Below, piece after piece: positions 27,198 through 38,501 of a stretch of DNA of 64,000 bases. The notes below the pieces were generated by a model, which searched no databases, was not told the DNA's origin, and worked only from the letters and a program-made list of their open reading frames with translations. This stretch comes from Desulfurococcaceae archaeon (GTDB lineage: Archaea > Thermoproteota > Thermoprotei_A > Sulfolobales > Desulfurococcaceae), in NCBI GenBank assembly GCA_028275705.1, contig JAPWUD010000002.1:1-64000 (forward strand), written 5' to 3'. The position numbers and the translations under genes are program-made. How positions within the stretch are numbered: position 1 is the stretch's first letter; every line of letters starts with the position of its first letter.

Positions 27198-27644
27198 TTG
27201 ACTAGTGAGGGGGAGGACTTGGGGTACTTAAAGTACTCTGTGTTAACGTTTCTCGTACTCTGCTGCTTAATGTTCTTCTTCGCGTTCTCGACTTTCGTGG
27301 CCATTGAGGTGATACGGTATGCGTTGAGCTTTTCAACTGCTTACTTTTACGCTGTGCTCGCTGTATCGGTGTTGCCCGCGCTGATCCTACACGTATACCT
27401 TAGTAAGCGCTACGGGGAGACCAGGGCTCTACCTCCTCTAGTAGCGATAGTGTTGTTCTTCGCAGTAAACTACTACTACGCGTTTAACTGGGGTCTACTC
27501 GGCTTAGAGACCACGGCCACGTTATCCCAGTTCTCTCTAGTTATTACGCTATCCACGCTCACTATCCTACTTCTAGTAAACTATGTATTTTACAGGCGGA
27601 GATCTAGAAGAGTCGAAGACTATGTAGCTGAGGTAGCCAAGTAG
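27198..27644 (+). CDS. small integral membrane protein, four predicted helices
   Basis: The 148-residue protein has four hydrophobic segments (about residues 12-32, 41-63, 77-95 and 104-128), a Tyr/Phe-rich third helix, and a basic C-terminus YRRRSRRVEDYVAEVAK that should be cytoplasmic. Start is TTG, with a TATA-like TTTATAA about 20 bp upstream, so the transcript may be leaderless. No family was recognised and the neighbours give no functional hint. Confidence 0.6.
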   Translation: MTSEGEDLGYLKYSVLTFLVLCCLMFFFAFSTFVAIEVIRYALSFSTAYFYAVLAVSVLPALILHVYLSKRYGETRALPPLVAIVLFFAVNYYYAFNWGLLGLETTATLSQFSLVITLSTLTILLLVNYVFYRRRSRRVEDYVAEVAK

Positions 27645-28181
27645 GGTTAAACTCTATTAGTTGCACTTTCTACACGCTTACCTAGCGAACCCGAGGTAGG
27701 AGTTTAGCCTCAAGAAAAACACATGGAGAACACAATGCTATGCAGGGGAAACATGGGAAACCAGTAGTACTACCAGAATCATCATGTTTTTCACAGTTAC
27801 TCATACTCCACTTACTCTTCTCTAGTTGCACGAGTACTCACTTATTACCAGTAATAAGGGGAGCCTGGGTGAGTTGCATTTCCAGTATTTTCCTTGATGC
27901 TTCGAGTACCTGTAGTAAACCTCTTTTCTCCTCCTCGCTTAACCCTCTCCGTATTTTTAACTGCACTTTGAGTGCTGAGAAAGGTAGCATAGCTAAGTAT
28001 ACGTGCTATATGTTTTAATAGGTATATCATATACTTTGGCTTAGTGCTTCGCTGAGGCCTATTATGTGTAGGGTGTTGGAGTGAAAATTGATCTTGGAGA
28101 ATCATTGAATTAGGGAGCGCGAACCCGGTTCCCATCCTTGAGAATCTATGCCTTGAGGTGGGTGATATAGTGGTGAAGTAA
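27645..28181. other. intergenic stretch with one weak small ORF
   Basis: The 537-bp gap has no clear gene. The longer track ORFs here (27740-28018 plus and 27845-28135 minus) have unnatural composition and are rejected. A 50-codon minus-strand ORF at 27838-27990 is described separately. No repeats, hairpins or mobile-element motifs stood out. Confidence 0.4.
27838..27990 (-). CDS. possible 50-residue small protein
   Basis: ATG at 27990 to TGA at 27838 encodes a short peptide containing LKIRRGLSEEEKRGLLQVLEASRKILEMQL, an amphipathic, charged helix with normal crenarchaeal codon use. A stop lies just upstream and no strong ribosome binding site is visible. It may be a real small gene, or the remnant of a larger one. 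It is below the size limit of the ORF track. Confidence 0.3.
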   Translation of the reverse strand: MLPFSALKVQLKIRRGLSEEEKRGLLQVLEASRKILEMQLTQAPLITGNK

Positions 28182-30174
<1,993 letters not shown>

Positions 30175-30179
30175 CTAGG

Positions 30180-31598
30180 CTACAGGGAGCTCACTATACC
30201 GCGTGCGGCAAGTACACCTGTGGCAGCCGCTATGTTTATACCTCGAGACAACCCCGCTCCATCACCTGCAACATAAATCCCCTCTACACTAGTCTCCATG
30301 TTCTTACCTACCTCCACTACTACGCCATAATACTTGATCTCTGGAGCGTAGATCAATGTCTGTGGGGAGGCTAAACCGGGGTAGATAACATCTAGCCTCG
30401 AGATAGCTTCAAGAATATTACTTACAACCCTATGTGGTAAAACAAGGCTAATATCCCCAGGTGTCGAGTCTCTGAGTGTTGGCGCAATAGTACTCCTAGA
30501 AATCCTCTCCCAAGTACTCCTCCTACCCCTCTCTAAGTCACCCAATCTCTGTATAATAGGCCTTCCAACACCCACTTTCGTAGCCATTCTAGCTATTGAC
30601 TTACCGAGCTCTAGTATGTCAGTGTATGGATCTGTCAACTTCAATGTAACTAATAACGCGAAGTTTGTGTTCTTAGACTTGATCTCTCTATAACTCTCTC
30701 CATTAACACCTATTGTCCCATCGCTATAATACTCCTTGATCACAAACCCCTGTGGATTTGTACAGAAAGTTCTAACCATGTCATCCCATGTTTTAGTGTA
30801 CATTACTATCTTTGGGTCGTAGTTAATACTCGTAACGTGCTCAGTAATATAGTGTGGAACTTCAACTCTAACACCAACATCTAGAACACCTGATTTAACA
30901 CTCAACCCAATAGACTCAGCAATATGCCTCAACCACTCAGCTCCTCCGCGTCCAGGGGCTAGTAGTATTCTCCTAGCTTGGAAATCGCCTCGATTTGTCT
31001 TTAACCTAAATGAACCACTAGTTTTGTCGATAGCAACAACGTTTGTGAAGCTATAGATGTCGACGCCGGATTTCTCCAAGTACTTAGTGATCTCTGAGAC
31101 TATGTTGACAACAACCTCTGTTCCAAGAATCCTCTGAGGTGTAGGTATGTACTTAGCCCCGGCCTTTGCAGCGAGCTTCTCTATTTGTCTAGCCTTCTTC
31201 GAGTCTGGTACTAGTAGACTATCTTTAGGGGCACCAAACTCCAATAATACATTGTCAACGTACTTAACCAACTCCTCGGCAGCCTCCCAGCTACCAAGTA
31301 GTTTATCAAGGTCTCCTCCAACATCTGGCCTTAAATTAACAATACCACTACTAAAAGCACCTGCACCGCCTATACCGTGTAGTACATGGCATATACTACA
31401 AGAGCCGCAATTAACGCTGTCAAGGGGTTTACGCCACCAATCATGGGTTTTAAATGCAATAGGGCACTTCCTCTCCTCAACTCTACCCCCCTTATCAAAT
31501 AACGCTATCTTCAAGTCACTACGGAGCTTTACCAACTCTAATGCAGCAAACAGGCCAGCAGGACCCCCACCAACAATGCCGACATCGTATATCCTCAC
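30180..31598 (-). CDS. FAD-dependent dehydrogenase of the COG2509 type
   Basis: The 472-residue flavoprotein begins with the dinucleotide-binding motif DVGIVGGGPAGLFAALEL and ends with the second FAD motif YVAGDGAGLSRGINIAAATG. Between them is a cysteine cluster CGSCSICH near residue 82, followed by GIGGAGAFSSGIVNLRPD, typical of uncharacterised COG2509 dehydrogenases. Its start overlaps purA by 4 bp and its stop lies 5 bp before purB, so it is co-transcribed within the AMP pathway. No biochemical role is known to me. Its placement suggests a redox or housekeeping link to purine metabolism, but that is inference. Confidence 0.8.
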   Translation of the reverse strand: MRIYDVGIVGGGPAGLFAALELVKLRSDLKIALFDKGGRVEERKCPIAFKTHDWWRKPLDSVNCGSCSICHVLHGIGGAGAFSSGIVNLRPDVGGDLDKLLGSWEAAEELVKYVDNVLLEFGAPKDSLLVPDSKKARQIEKLAAKAGAKYIPTPQRILGTEVVVNIVSEITKYLEKSGVDIYSFTNVVAIDKTSGSFRLKTNRGDFQARRILLAPGRGGAEWLRHIAESIGLSVKSGVLDVGVRVEVPHYITEHVTSINYDPKIVMYTKTWDDMVRTFCTNPQGFVIKEYYSDGTIGVNGESYREIKSKNTNFALLVTLKLTDPYTDILELGKSIARMATKVGVGRPIIQRLGDLERGRRSTWERISRSTIAPTLRDSTPGDISLVLPHRVVSNILEAISRLDVIYPGLASPQTLIYAPEIKYYGVVVEVGKNMETSVEGIYVAGDGAGLSRGINIAAATGVLAARGIVSSL

Positions 31599-32608
31599 AA
31601 CTCAACACCCAAGTCCCTAGACCTATCTACTACATCCTCTAATTCCTCACCTGTACCAATTAATACCACGGGTTTATTCAATCTAGACTCTACCTCCTCA
31701 ACCCAAGCCCTCGCATCTCTAGGTAAATCCTCCCACTTCCTAACATGCCTGGCCTCTCTAAACAACGCATCTATTTTTGTAATCGCGATTAAAGTTGCAG
31801 AATTCAGCATTAACGACCTCTCAGCTAGTTCAAAGTTAAATGGAGCCACTCTACGAAGCCTACCCGTAACAGTCCCTCTTTCAGCCAACCCCATTTTCTC
31901 AACTTCACTAGCAGGTAGCTCTCCTTCAAGAGGCCCTTCACCAACTCTCGTTACATAGGATTTGAAGACTACAACCACGTGATCTACCCTCCTAGGGCCA
32001 ACACCAAGCTCTGACAGTATTCCAGATGCTGTTGTATCTCTACTGGTTACGTATGGATATGTACCGTGGTAGAGAGATAGGAAAGTGCCTTGAGTCCCCT
32101 CAACTAAGACCCCATCACCTCTATCTAGTGCATTATTAATCAACAATGGCACATCCGTCAAGAACTTTGCTAATGCTGGGTAGTCTCTAGCCAGCTTCAA
32201 CCTCCTGAGTACACGATCCGCCATTGCAGCGCCAACACCCTGGGCTGTTGAGCCAATACTCTTAAGTATGGAGTCTCCTCTCTCCCGGTTAACATGCTCC
32301 TCTGTGATAACACCAGTGTTGTAGTCAACAAAAACTCTATCCTCTACATTCAACTCCCTTAACTCATGGAAGAACACGTCAAGTCTAATCAATGCACCCG
32401 GCGGTATTAGTAACTTAGTTGCTTTATTCACAAACCCCGCTGAAATAGTTCTAAGCTTGTACTCTCTACCATTGTAAACCACTGTGTGACCTGCATTTAT
32501 TGACCCAGTTCTCACAGCGTACTTGTAGTTCTTGGATAATGCAATGTAGCCCGCTATCTTGCCTTTACCCTCATCTCCGAAGAACCCACCAACAATTAAT
32601 GTTAACAC
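31595..32608 (-). CDS. purA: adenylosuccinate synthetase (archaeal short form)
   Basis: The enzyme joins IMP and aspartate with GTP. The GTP-binding loop GGFFGDEGKGKIAGYI is at the N-terminus, and TGSINAGHTV follows. The track start (TTG 32650) reads through a segment unlike the family. The GTG at 32608 is preceded by AGGTGG six bases upstream and gives MLTLIVGGFFGDEGKGK, matching archaeal PurA, so it is chosen here (337 residues). This removes the apparent overlap with guaA. Archaeal PurA lacks about 90 residues found in bacterial forms, consistent with this size. Confidence 0.92.
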   Translation of the reverse strand: MLTLIVGGFFGDEGKGKIAGYIALSKNYKYAVRTGSINAGHTVVYNGREYKLRTISAGFVNKATKLLIPPGALIRLDVFFHELRELNVEDRVFVDYNTGVITEEHVNRERGDSILKSIGSTAQGVGAAMADRVLRRLKLARDYPALAKFLTDVPLLINNALDRGDGVLVEGTQGTFLSLYHGTYPYVTSRDTTASGILSELGVGPRRVDHVVVVFKSYVTRVGEGPLEGELPASEVEKMGLAERGTVTGRLRRVAPFNFELAERSLMLNSATLIAITKIDALFREARHVRKWEDLPRDARAWVEEVESRLNKPVVLIGTGEELEDVVDRSRDLGVEL

Positions 32609-32636
32609 ATTGAGCCACCTACACATGTAGTTACAT

Positions 32637-34205
32637 TCAACACGGCTCAATAGTGCTAGGGGGCTTTGTTGTCACAGCGTAAGTAACCATTGTCACGTCA
32701 TCAATACTCCTAGTGATCTCCCTAGCGATCTCGTCTAGGACATCATATGGTAATTTCATGTAGTCAGCAGTCATAGCGTCAACGCTCTCAACAACTCTGA
32801 CAGTCACGATGTAACCCTGCCTCCTAGCGTCACCCTTAACCCCAACCCACATGTCATCACCTACAACCGCGAATGCCTGCCAAACCTGCCTATATAAACC
32901 ATGCTTTTTCAATATACTCTCGACAATGGCTGAGGCCTTTCTACAGATCTCTAACTTCCTCCTATTGAATTCACCTACAACTCTAACAGCGAGGCCTGGT
33001 CCTGGAAATGGGTGTCTATAGATGAAGTACTCGGGTAGCCCAATGATCTTTGCAATCTCCCTAACTTCGTCTTTATAAAGGTATTTTAAGGGCTCTAAAA
33101 CCACATACTTTTCTCTAAACCAAGATGGTAAACCGGCAACATTGTGGTGTGATTTAATCCTGTCAGATACACCCGTACCACCGCTCTCAACAATATCTGG
33201 GTATGTAGTGCCCTGGACAAATAGCTTAGCTTTAGACTCCTCCATGAATTCGTCAAAGACACGTGTAAACTCCTCACCTATGATCCTTCTACGTTCTTCA
33301 CAGTCTCGCACACCTTCAAGCTTACTGAGGAATCTATCTTGAGCATTAACCACTACCGGTTCCAACCCAATGCTCTTTAACATCTCAACCACTTCCTCAG
33401 GCTCACCCATACGGAATAACCCATGATCGACGAATAAAGGCAGGAGTCTATCGCGGAATACCCTCTTAGCAATAAATGCTGAAACAGTTGAATCAACACC
33501 TCCACTAACAGCCGCAACAACGGGGCCTTCTATATTTCTATATTTCTCGAGTTCACTCAATACTCTCGCGTAATATAAGTCACTAGTCCACGCTCTCTTC
33601 AAGCGGGCAATACCTATAAAGTTATCGAGGAGTCTAAGTCCTTTAGGCGTGTGCGCTACTTCCGGGTGGAATTGCACTGTATATATTGGTGCATTCAATG
33701 CTTTAATTCTCAATGCCGCTATATAATTATTCTCCGATACAGCGAGTACTACGCTATCCTTAGGGGGCTCAACTACGCAGTCCCCGTGGCTCATCCAAGT
33801 ATACTCCTCCCCACTCCAGCCAACGAAGAGAGGATCACTAGTTAAAATCCTCACTCTTACACGTCCATACTCACTACACCCCGACTTTACAACCCCTCCA
33901 AGGATTTTAGATACCAATTGATGCCCAAAGCAAATACCCAGTATGGGTTTGCGTTGATCCCTTAACAACCTCGCAACTGCGTCCTCTAAATCTCGAGAAG
34001 ACTCAAGTACACTCCTATGACTACCCGATAAGACTATTGCATCATACCTAGAGACATCTAACTGGGATACCCTATTATAAGGCACTATAACAGTTAACAC
34101 ACCCAGCATTCTAAGTCTTCTTGAAATAAGGTGTGTGTATTGCCCGCCAAAATCCACTATTAAAACAGTTCCTCCAGGTATATGGAATTCTTCACTCCAC
34201 GTCAT
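32637..34205 (-). CDS. guaA: GMP synthase (glutamine-hydrolysing), fused form
   Basis: A 522-residue fusion. The N-terminal glutamine amidotransferase has the nucleophile elbow LGICFGHQ near residue 93 and the His-Glu pair in QFHPEVAHT near 180. The ATP pyrophosphatase PP-loop AAVSGGVDSTVS is near 224, followed by the dimerisation domain. Many archaea split GuaA into two genes; here it is fused as in bacteria. The C-terminus is TTKPPSTIEPC, where TIEWE is usual. First gene of the purine operon. Confidence 0.94.
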   Translation of the reverse strand: MTWSEEFHIPGGTVLIVDFGGQYTHLISRRLRMLGVLTVIVPYNRVSQLDVSRYDAIVLSGSHRSVLESSRDLEDAVARLLRDQRKPILGICFGHQLVSKILGGVVKSGCSEYGRVRVRILTSDPLFVGWSGEEYTWMSHGDCVVEPPKDSVVLAVSENNYIAALRIKALNAPIYTVQFHPEVAHTPKGLRLLDNFIGIARLKRAWTSDLYYARVLSELEKYRNIEGPVVAAVSGGVDSTVSAFIAKRVFRDRLLPLFVDHGLFRMGEPEEVVEMLKSIGLEPVVVNAQDRFLSKLEGVRDCEERRRIIGEEFTRVFDEFMEESKAKLFVQGTTYPDIVESGGTGVSDRIKSHHNVAGLPSWFREKYVVLEPLKYLYKDEVREIAKIIGLPEYFIYRHPFPGPGLAVRVVGEFNRRKLEICRKASAIVESILKKHGLYRQVWQAFAVVGDDMWVGVKGDARRQGYIVTVRVVESVDAMTADYMKLPYDVLDEIAREITRSIDDVTMVTYAVTTKPPSTIEPC

Positions 34206-34303
34206 AGTGTACTTAATACAATGTAGGGTTAATAAATAAATGAGAATATATCGTGGTTAACCACGCACCATACACTCCGTTCTGTAAACTCAGTAGACGA
34301 CTA

Positions 34304-35215
34304 TTATATATATTTAGAGAGAAAGCTTAATAGTCTCTCCGCATACTCACTACTGTGTCTTTGCCATGCTTCAACATGCTTTGAGTCTACAAACCACGCC
34401 TCAACATTTGGAGATGACTTCTTTAATTCCTCGTAGAGTGCTTTGTACTCATCAATTGTTATTAAGTGATCTCTCAATGGAACCACCATTAAAACAGGGG
34501 CTTTAACTCCCTTGGCATACATAGTTATCAGCAATTCTCCAAGTGAAAATCCAACTCTAGCCTCGACAATCTTAATCACTAGTAGATAACTCAAACGCAG
34601 CATGTAGCCCACGAAGCCTTTGATTCTACTTACTAATCTCCTACCTGAAGATACTATATTAACATATGGACTATCAACTACAACGGCGTCAACTAGAGTC
34701 TTTGCTGCAGTTATTATTGATATAGCACCACCCATCGAGAATCCATAAATAGCGATCTTCTTAAACCCTCTATTTCTAAGTAGATTTACAATTTCTGCCA
34801 CATCATCTGATTCTTTGTAACCCAGTGTAGTGATCTCACCTCCACTCTCACCATGGGCTCTCATGTCGACAACTAGAACACTATATCCTCTTTCTCCAAG
34901 AACTTTCATGGCTGGCTTTATGCAGCAATCATCCCACTTACTAGAATTAAGCCCATGGATCAATACTATTGCTTTTTCTCCACTTCCTTTAACAAGCCAA
35001 CCTTTTAAATCAACGCCATCCCTCGTCTTGTAAATGAAGTCTTCATATTCGAACCCCAGATCTCTAGGTGTCCACGATAATATGATCCTTTGCGGTTTAA
35101 CCATTTTACCAGTAGCCAATATTGAAAAGGCCGTCAATAGTGCTATGATAATTATTAGTAACGCTAATATAATTGATAATATTAGAGTAATCGAATATAC
35201 CAAGAGAAACCCCAT
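34304..35215 (-). CDS. alpha/beta hydrolase with N-terminal membrane anchor
   Basis: The 303-residue protein starts with a hydrophobic segment (residues 4-32) that probably anchors it. A serine hydrolase fold follows: oxyanion region LIHGLNSSKWDDCC near 85, DMRAHGESGG near 118, nucleophile elbow GFSMGGAIS near 157, a candidate acid in VPLRDHLIT near 254, and a candidate histidine in SKHVEAW near 282. This plan matches COG1073-type esterases/peptidases of unknown substrate. Single gene between guaA and a dead gene. Confidence 0.8.
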   Translation of the reverse strand: MGFLLVYSITLILSIILALLIIIIALLTAFSILATGKMVKPQRIILSWTPRDLGFEYEDFIYKTRDGVDLKGWLVKGSGEKAIVLIHGLNSSKWDDCCIKPAMKVLGERGYSVLVVDMRAHGESGGEITTLGYKESDDVAEIVNLLRNRGFKKIAIYGFSMGGAISIITAAKTLVDAVVVDSPYVNIVSSGRRLVSRIKGFVGYMLRLSYLLVIKIVEARVGFSLGELLITMYAKGVKAPVLMVVPLRDHLITIDEYKALYEELKKSSPNVEAWFVDSKHVEAWQRHSSEYAERLLSFLSKYI

Positions 35216-35933
35216 TAAATATATTTCCTAAGAAGGCTTATAATAATTAAAGTAGAACAAAGCATTATATTAATAGTTTCTACATAATAAACAATTCATT
35301 TTCCTTGTCATGATTTATGTGGATTTTATACTGACCAAGAGATGGGGTTAACAATCTTAACGATGTAATATAGTAAGTAAGATATAACACTCTGCATACA
35401 AACGATATAAGCGCCTACAAAGTACATATAGTGAAAAGTATACAATATCTATTCAAGCATAATTATGTAAATTAAGAAGATTCATGCAAACCCAGTAGCT
35501 ACAAAACCATCACATTAATAATTATAGTCGCCATTCTCACCGTAATTGTTGGAGTATTGATAGGATACATTATGTAAATAGACCCACCGAGATAACAATG
35601 CCAACAGCACCAACAAAGGTAGAAATGACTTTTATATTCCTAGGTAGTATCACCGACACAGCTTGGAACGAGGCTGGATGTAGAGCAACGGAGGCTTTTA
35701 AGGGTTAACCCCCGAGGTAGAGGTTGCATTGGTTCAAGGGGGTCTATGACCTGGCTAACTCAGCGAACCATACTATAGAGAGTCCACATGATGGATTGTA
35801 TTATAGATTTAAGTTAAATATTATACTCCTCTCAGTAATGTATCTAACGCATCAATTAAAAATAGAGTAGAGAACCCCCTAGAAGACTATTAATGTGTGA
35901 AATAATTTATTAATATAACTCCTAATATCTAGT
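35216..35933. other. gap of decayed sequence between hydrolase and isomerase-like genes
   Basis: The 718-bp interval contains no intact gene. Its middle (35484 to about 35810) is the relic of a nucleoside-binding lipoprotein gene, listed separately. Flanking parts are AT-rich with frequent stops. Confidence 0.5.
35484..35810 (+). pseudogene. BMP-family (nucleoside-binding) ABC substrate-binding protein, 5' remnant
   Basis: Fragments in different frames read as the start of a BMP/PnrA-type binding protein. First is a membrane anchor TITLIIIVAILTVIVGVLIG, then PTKVEMTFIFLGSITDTAWNEAGCRATEAFKG ending in a stop, then VEVALVQG and VYDLANSANHTIESP in shifted frames. The segment matching F-P-G-x-I-S-D-x-G-W-N is the hallmark near the N-terminus of this family. 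The remaining two-thirds of the gene and any permease or ATPase genes are gone. Edges are approximate. Confidence 0.6.
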
Positions 35934-35948
35934 GTGAAGGTGATAATT

Positions 35949-37214
35949 TTGAAAATCGTGATTGCTAGCTTCGCCTCGGGCTTGCATGGTGGCAGCTACT
36001 ATGAGCGTATTCATGAATTATTCAAAAAACACTTTGACAAAGCGAATGTATCTTTAGAGTTCACTCCTATTATTACAACACTAGATGAGGCAGGAAAAAT
36101 GGGAGATGAATATAGGGGTAGTCTCCCAATTTTAATTGCATTAACTGGTGGAACAAGTAGATTGATGAAGGAGTTTACTACAGCTGGTGATTATTCAAGA
36201 GTGATCCTAATTGGACACGGAGACCACAATAGCCTACCGTCTGTTATAGCGGCGAGATCTAGGCTTGATATTGAGGGGGTGTGGAGCTGGATCTACCACT
36301 GTAAGAGGCCTGATAGCCCCGAGTGCGGTGCAGTGATAGATGAGGCTGTAAAGGTAGCCATGGCTGTATCGAGGCTCATTGGTTCAAGGGTTCTATTGGT
36401 CTCCGAGACAAGTGAGAAAACAGATGAAGTAGAGGACTTTGAAAACAAGTTTGAAGCCTCTGTCGATGTATTAACAATTAACCAGGTGTCATCAAGACTG
36501 GGAGAAGCTGATGAAAAATTAATGAGGCACTTTTATGAAGTTGTAGAGAAGTATGAGTTTAATGCACCAAGAGATATGTTGGAACATGTAGCGAGGCTCT
36601 ACGCCATCCTCAAGTCTATGGTGGAGGAGAATGGATATGCAGGTATAGCAGTAGATTGCTTCACATACTTATTGAAATACAAGGTGACTCCATGCCTAGC
36701 ACTCTCTCTACTAAATGGTGATGGAGTACCAACGGCCTGCGAAGCAGATCTCGGCGCTCTAGCACTAATGATTATATCTAGGGAGTTAATAGGGTATACA
36801 GGGTGGATTGCGAATACATCTGTCTTTAGAGGTAATAGAATATACCTATCCCACTGTACAATAGCATATAATATGATCACGTCTGGTAAAGTACTAACAC
36901 ACTTTGAGTCAGGCTACCCATATGGTTTATCGGGTAGACTACCACCGGTGACGTACACTATAGCTTCTATGAGTAAAGATTACTCAATAATAGCCATTGA
37001 CACGGGGAGAGTGACGTCCAGCGGGTTGCTATACGATTCAATGTGTAGAACACAGGCAATTTTCGAAGTGGACTACAATACCGAGGAAATACCACTATAT
37101 GCCCCCGCTAACCACCACTTACTAATACCAGGAGATGTTAAAAACTTATTTAAAGCAGTTGCATCCCTACTGGGATTAGACTACGTCGAGTACCGTGAAC
37201 TATTCAAAAAATAG
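35949..37214 (+). CDS. L-fucose isomerase-related protein
   Basis: The protein of about 421 residues resembles the FucI/AraA-like isomerase superfamily (COG2407). An N-terminal alpha/beta region has ALTGGTSRLMKEF near residue 70 and GHGDHNSLPSVIAARSRL near 94. The middle contains AVDCFTYLL and ACEADLGALALMIIS, with acidic residues where the metal-binding Glu/Asp lie in isomerases. HFESGYPYGLSG and CRTQAIFEVDY follow. The TTG at 35949 follows GGTGAT at proper spacing and gives MKIVIASFASGLHGG, so it replaces the track GTG at 35934. Substrate is uncertain. Confidence 0.65.
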   Translation: MKIVIASFASGLHGGSYYERIHELFKKHFDKANVSLEFTPIITTLDEAGKMGDEYRGSLPILIALTGGTSRLMKEFTTAGDYSRVILIGHGDHNSLPSVIAARSRLDIEGVWSWIYHCKRPDSPECGAVIDEAVKVAMAVSRLIGSRVLLVSETSEKTDEVEDFENKFEASVDVLTINQVSSRLGEADEKLMRHFYEVVEKYEFNAPRDMLEHVARLYAILKSMVEENGYAGIAVDCFTYLLKYKVTPCLALSLLNGDGVPTACEADLGALALMIISRELIGYTGWIANTSVFRGNRIYLSHCTIAYNMITSGKVLTHFESGYPYGLSGRLPPVTYTIASMSKDYSIIAIDTGRVTSSGLLYDSMCRTQAIFEVDYNTEEIPLYAPANHHLLIPGDVKNLFKAVASLLGLDYVEYRELFKK

Positions 37215-37311
37215 TCTTTCTATTAATTGACATAGTGTAGCAGAGGGAGTGTTTTTAAGCCAGGTAATTTTCCAGACATCCTAGATTTTAGTAGTTTTAA
37301 ACAATATTTAA

Positions 37312-38064
37312 TCAACGTATTAAACTACGTAGATTCTTGTATATGGCTTTTACGTAACTAAATACTTCTTCATTCAAGAGCTTCTCAATACTTCCAATGG
37401 ACTCCTCCAATCTGCTAAGATAAGGTATGAATCCGAGGTATAGTAGTCTCCTTTCTTCAGCATAGGGACGTAGTACTCCACTACCCATGTTTTCAATAAA
37501 TAAGATCTCTTCATAACCAGTTTCTCTCAATATATCTACGAGTCTATCAATAGCTCTCCTAGCGAGTTTGCTTGGAGTTGCAACTATAATGGGTTTCACC
37601 CTCCTCCTCAATCTATATAGTATATCCAAGTGCTCATCACCTATTCCCGGAGGTGTATCTATATAGAGGTTTTCTACGCCATTCCATCTTATAATAGCCA
37701 GAACTTCCCATAATGCATTACTTGCCTCTCCACCCCGTAGTGCTATTGGGTTATCCATAGTGTATGAAACAATAGTGAAGTAGTATAGATTATCAAAAAC
37801 CCTGTATGGCTTAACACCCTTCTCTTCTATGTATTTAATAACCCGGGGGTCTAGGCCGAGAATTATGTGTGTTGATGGATTAACGAAGTCTAGGTCGAGG
37901 AGACCGGTTGAATGCCCCTCTAAACTACTAGCGATGGATAGTAGTGTTGAAATGGTTGTTTTTCCCACTCCACCCTTACTGCTAACAACTAGATATACTG
38001 ATCTCGGTGATTCGAGGTTTTTAATAGCTTTTAGTACGCGGGGATCTTCAATCACGGTCTTCAA
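37312..38064 (-). CDS. hypB: MinD/Mrp-family ATPase, probable ATP-dependent HypB
   Basis: The 250-residue ATPase has a deviant Walker A SSKGGVGKTTIS near residue 28, LLDLDFVNPSTHIILG (switch I region) near 56 and YIDTPPGIGDEHLD (Walker B/switch II) near 134. It follows hypA with a 17-bp overlap. In Thermococcus kodakarensis the nickel-insertion partner of HypA is a Mrp/MinD-type ATPase (HypB-AT), not the GTPase HypB, and this gene pair has the same layout. I therefore call it HypB of that type. A general iron-sulfur carrier of the Mrp family is the alternative. It lacks a C-x-x-C pair. Confidence 0.7.
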   Translation of the reverse strand: MKTVIEDPRVLKAIKNLESPRSVYLVVSSKGGVGKTTISTLLSIASSLEGHSTGLLDLDFVNPSTHIILGLDPRVIKYIEEKGVKPYRVFDNLYYFTIVSYTMDNPIALRGGEASNALWEVLAIIRWNGVENLYIDTPPGIGDEHLDILYRLRRRVKPIIVATPSKLARRAIDRLVDILRETGYEEILFIENMGSGVLRPYAEERRLLYLGFIPYLSRLEESIGSIEKLLNEEVFSYVKAIYKNLRSLIR

Positions 38065-38440
38065 CCCTGATCTCGCTAATTCCCCTCCCTCTTACAATCT
38101 CGAAGTCTATGCTTCCACACCGTGGACACCTATAGTAGGCGTATATGGATTCGGGGAGGAAGTGTATTGACTCCCTCACATCTTGGCTCATACTTGAAGG
38201 ATCTACTCTCCACTCGTACCCGCAGGTCCTACACTTTAGTAGCGGCTCCTCCTCAATTATCTCTATTTCACTAATTTCTAGTCCACGCTCCTTGATCAAC
38301 TCTCTCAGTGCAAACTCCAAAACCTCTTCATCAATAGACTGTAAAGCACCCGTCTTTACAACTAGTTTCCTCCCTCTCTTAACACCTTGGTTCTCAATGT
38401 AGAGTATAATGGCTTCTGCAAGAGCCCATTCATGAACCAA
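38048..38440 (-). CDS. hypA: hydrogenase nickel incorporation protein HypA
   Basis: The 130-residue protein has the HypA plan: N-terminal H-E-W-A-L-A-E-A, central alpha/beta region, and a zinc site of CRTCGYEW and CPRCGS around residues 72 and 110. HypA delivers nickel to [NiFe] hydrogenase precursors through the His of its N-terminal Met-His-Glu. Here the only in-frame start seen is TTG, giving Met-Val-His-Glu with one extra residue. GGAAGG lies unusually close to that TTG. No hydrogenase genes occur in the window. Confidence 0.88.
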   Translation of the reverse strand: MVHEWALAEAIILYIENQGVKRGRKLVVKTGALQSIDEEVLEFALRELIKERGLEISEIEIIEEEPLLKCRTCGYEWRVDPSSMSQDVRESIHFLPESIYAYYRCPRCGSIDFEIVRGRGISEIRVEDRD

Positions 38441-38501
38441 TACCTTCCACCCTTTAGATATAAACCTAGAGGGCTATTGTTAAATAAACTTGGTGGTGTA
38501 A

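Noticed and set aside
27740-28135. ORFs of 92 and 96 residues on opposite strands
   Set aside because: Composition is unlike coding sequence in this genome (Ser/Cys- or Arg/Thr-rich), with no ribosome binding site or motif.
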